Assembly: GCA_018399995.1 (NCBI GenBank)
Contig: JAGYMU010000013.1
Location: 1 to 32,243, forward strand
Direction: 5' to 3'
Source of the DNA: Halanaerobiales bacterium
GTDB lineage: Bacteria; Bacillota; Halanaerobiia; Halanaerobiales; M55B127
Length of the DNA: 32,243 nt
A program made the translations under genes and the position numbers. The number at the start of each line of letters is the position of its first letter. The first letter of the stretch is position 1. Shown here one piece after another: positions 31,058-32,243 of this stretch. The notes below the pieces were generated by a model. It saw nothing but the letters and a program-made list of their open reading frames with translations, ran no database searches and was not told where the DNA came from.

Positions 31058-31934
31058 ACTCTTCACCTCTTTCTTCTTCAGGTAGTACGCCCTTTAGGGC
31101 GGTTATAGCTATTTCCAGCATATCATCATCTGGCTCATTTGTGGTCAACTTCTGCAGCCATAAGCCTGGTGTAGCAAGTACTTTGATCAATGGATTAACA
31201 TTATCCCCACCAGCTAATTTAATAACTTCATAAGAGGTTCCGGCTATAATGGGTAGCAATAATATATGGTATAATATCCTGTATAAAAAGGGAGGTCTAC
31301 CAAAAAATGAAAAAAACAAAATGCTCAGTATAATAACTATAAATAAAAAGTTGGTACCACATCTGGCATGTAGGGTTGTGAATTCTCTAGCATTTTCTAC
31401 TGATAATTCCTTATCTGATTCATAATTGTGAATTACCTTGTGTTCAGCTCCGTGATACATAAAAACCCTTTTTATATCATCCAATTTCCCTATCAATACA
31501 ATATATGTCAAAAAGGCCGTAATCTTAATTAAACCTTCAATAACATTTAATAATAAATCATAATGAATATATTGCTGGATAAGAGCAATAATACCAGCTG
31601 GGAGGGCAACAAATAATAATAAGGCCAATCCCAGTGACACAATTATCGTTAATCCCATCTCAAGTGGGCTGAGTTCTTCATCTTCTTCTGTAACCTGATT
31701 GGCAGCATATGTTAAAGACTGCATACCTAAAATCAGTGAGCTAAAAAGGGTTACTACTCCCCGAATGAACGGCCATCCAAAAAAATTATACTTCTCACTT
31801 AAAGGTGTTAATTTTCTCTTTTGCACAACTATTGAATTATCCGGTTTTCTAACTGCTACCGCTAAGCGGTTTAAGCCCTTCATCATAACTCCTTCAATGA
31901 CAGCCTGACCGCCATAACTAACTTCTTTACTCAT
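31050..31934 (-). CDS. yqhQ: YqhQ-family (DUF1385) membrane protein
   Basis: This 294-residue membrane protein is of unproven function and widespread in Firmicutes and other phyla, very often next to prfA or rpmE. Conserved marks: [14 protein letters not shown] at the N-terminus (residues 6-19), the [15 protein letters not shown] block near 160 and [10 protein letters not shown] near 190, whose His, Glu and Cys could bind a metal. There are about five hydrophobic segments. The start ATG overlaps the tdk stop by 8 bases, and the end overlaps prfA. Confidence 0.93.
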   Translation of the reverse strand: MSKEVSYGGQAVIEGVMMKGLNRLAVAVRKPDNSIVVQKRKLTPLSEKYNFFGWPFIRGVVTLFSSLILGMQSLTYAANQVTEEDEELSPLEMGLTIIVSLGLALLLFVALPAGIIALIQQYIHYDLLLNVIEGLIKITAFLTYIVLIGKLDDIKRVFMYHGAEHKVIHNYESDKELSVENAREFTTLHARCGTNFLFIVIILSILFFSFFGRPPFLYRILYHILLLPIIAGTSYEVIKLAGGDNVNPLIKVLATPGLWLQKLTTNEPDDDMLEIAITALKGVLPEEERGEEYV

Positions 31935-32243
31935 ATATATCTCCTTTGGGTTTGTCTTTTACTTCATGACAGCTTCTACACCTTGCTTCATAATTTTCAG
32001 CTGCACCTACCATAATAATAGGATCATTATATGAAGCAGGTTCTCCATCTATCAACCTCTGAGTCCTTGTAGCGGGATCACCACACTGCAGGCAGATTGC
32101 ATGTAATTTTTCTATATATTCTGCCCTGGCTAATAGTTCAGGTACAGGTGTGAAAGGTTCATTTCTAAAGTCCCTATCCAACCCTGCCACAATAACCCTG
32201 AGCCCCTTATCTGCAAGATGTTCACAGATTGGAACAATATCCT
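31927..32243 (-). CDS. tdk: Thymidine kinase (type II), N-terminal part beyond window edge
   Basis: Tdk phosphorylates thymidine for pyrimidine salvage. Only the last 105 residues or so are visible; the frame is open to the right edge. Family marks: [17 protein letters not shown], then the structural zinc ribbon with Cys pairs in [13 protein letters not shown] and RCRSC, and the thymidine-binding loop around [12 protein letters not shown]. An internal GTG could be misread as a start at 32190, but the upstream frame continues with sensible tdk sequence. Position before yqhQ-prfA-prmC matches the Firmicutes rpmE-tdk-prfA order. Confidence 0.95.
   Translation of the reverse strand, partial: DIVPICEHLADKGLRVIVAGLDRDFRNEPFTPVPELLARAEYIEKLHAICLQCGDPATRTQRLIDGEPASYNDPIIMVGAAENYEARCRSCHEVKDKPKGDIYE

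Overview
The window is a compact, AT-rich stretch of bacterial chromosome in which every recognised gene lies on the minus strand. It combines Firmicutes gene order with a complete outer-membrane/lipid A gene block. The right half (tdk, yqhQ, prfA, prmC, ywlC, ywlE, upp, wecA/tagO, the F-type ATPase operon, murA, mreB/mbl) resembles the tdk-prfA-prmC ... upp-atp ... murAA ... mbl segment of Bacillus and Clostridia. The left half encodes LPS and outer-membrane biogenesis. This pairing, together with a sodium-type c subunit, fits a diderm Firmicute. My best guess is Halanaerobiales (the Halothermothrix/Halanaerobium group); the species cannot be fixed from the sequence alone.

Layout in transcription order, right to left. 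(1) 32243-27589: tdk (cut by the right edge), yqhQ, prfA, prmC, ywlC, ywlE; the first genes overlap and the rest are tightly spaced. (2) 27332-25629: upp and wecA. (3) 25492-17885: an F1Fo ATPase operon with a good promoter and a clear intrinsic terminator, in the order atpZ-atpB-atpE1-atpI-like-atpE2-atpF-atpH-atpA-atpG-atpD-atpC. It has two c-subunit genes with an AtpI-type gene between them. (4) 17809-16437: murA, with its own promoter and a TTG start. (5) 16436-16051: a 386-base AT-rich gap, the only gene-free stretch above 300 bases. (6) 16050-1: mreB, then a SpoIVB-type S55 protein, tamB, bamA, a trio of membrane-anchored coiled-coil (OmpH/Skp-type) genes, lpxD, lpxC, fabZ, lpxA, lpxI and lpxB (cut by the left edge). 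This block has very short gaps and no visible internal terminator.

The left block would make lipid A (LpxA-C-D-I-B, with FabZ supplying hydroxyacyl-ACP metabolism), chaperone outer-membrane proteins (Skp-like), insert them (a three-POTRA BamA) and maintain the envelope (TamB). MurA and MreB serve the cell wall, and WecA starts an undecaprenyl-linked polymer.

The strongest unusual signals are four. AtpE1 is an intact c subunit that has lost the ion-binding glutamate (Gly68) and glutamine (Met35), while AtpE2 is a textbook Na+ c subunit. LpxA lacks the catalytic histidine (Ala129 at E. coli His125) and several substrate-contact residues. The S55 protein carries its Ser and His motifs in the reverse order to SpoIVB, as in a circular permutation. 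An unrecognised coiled-coil protein sits between two Skp-like genes. TTG start codons are frequent.
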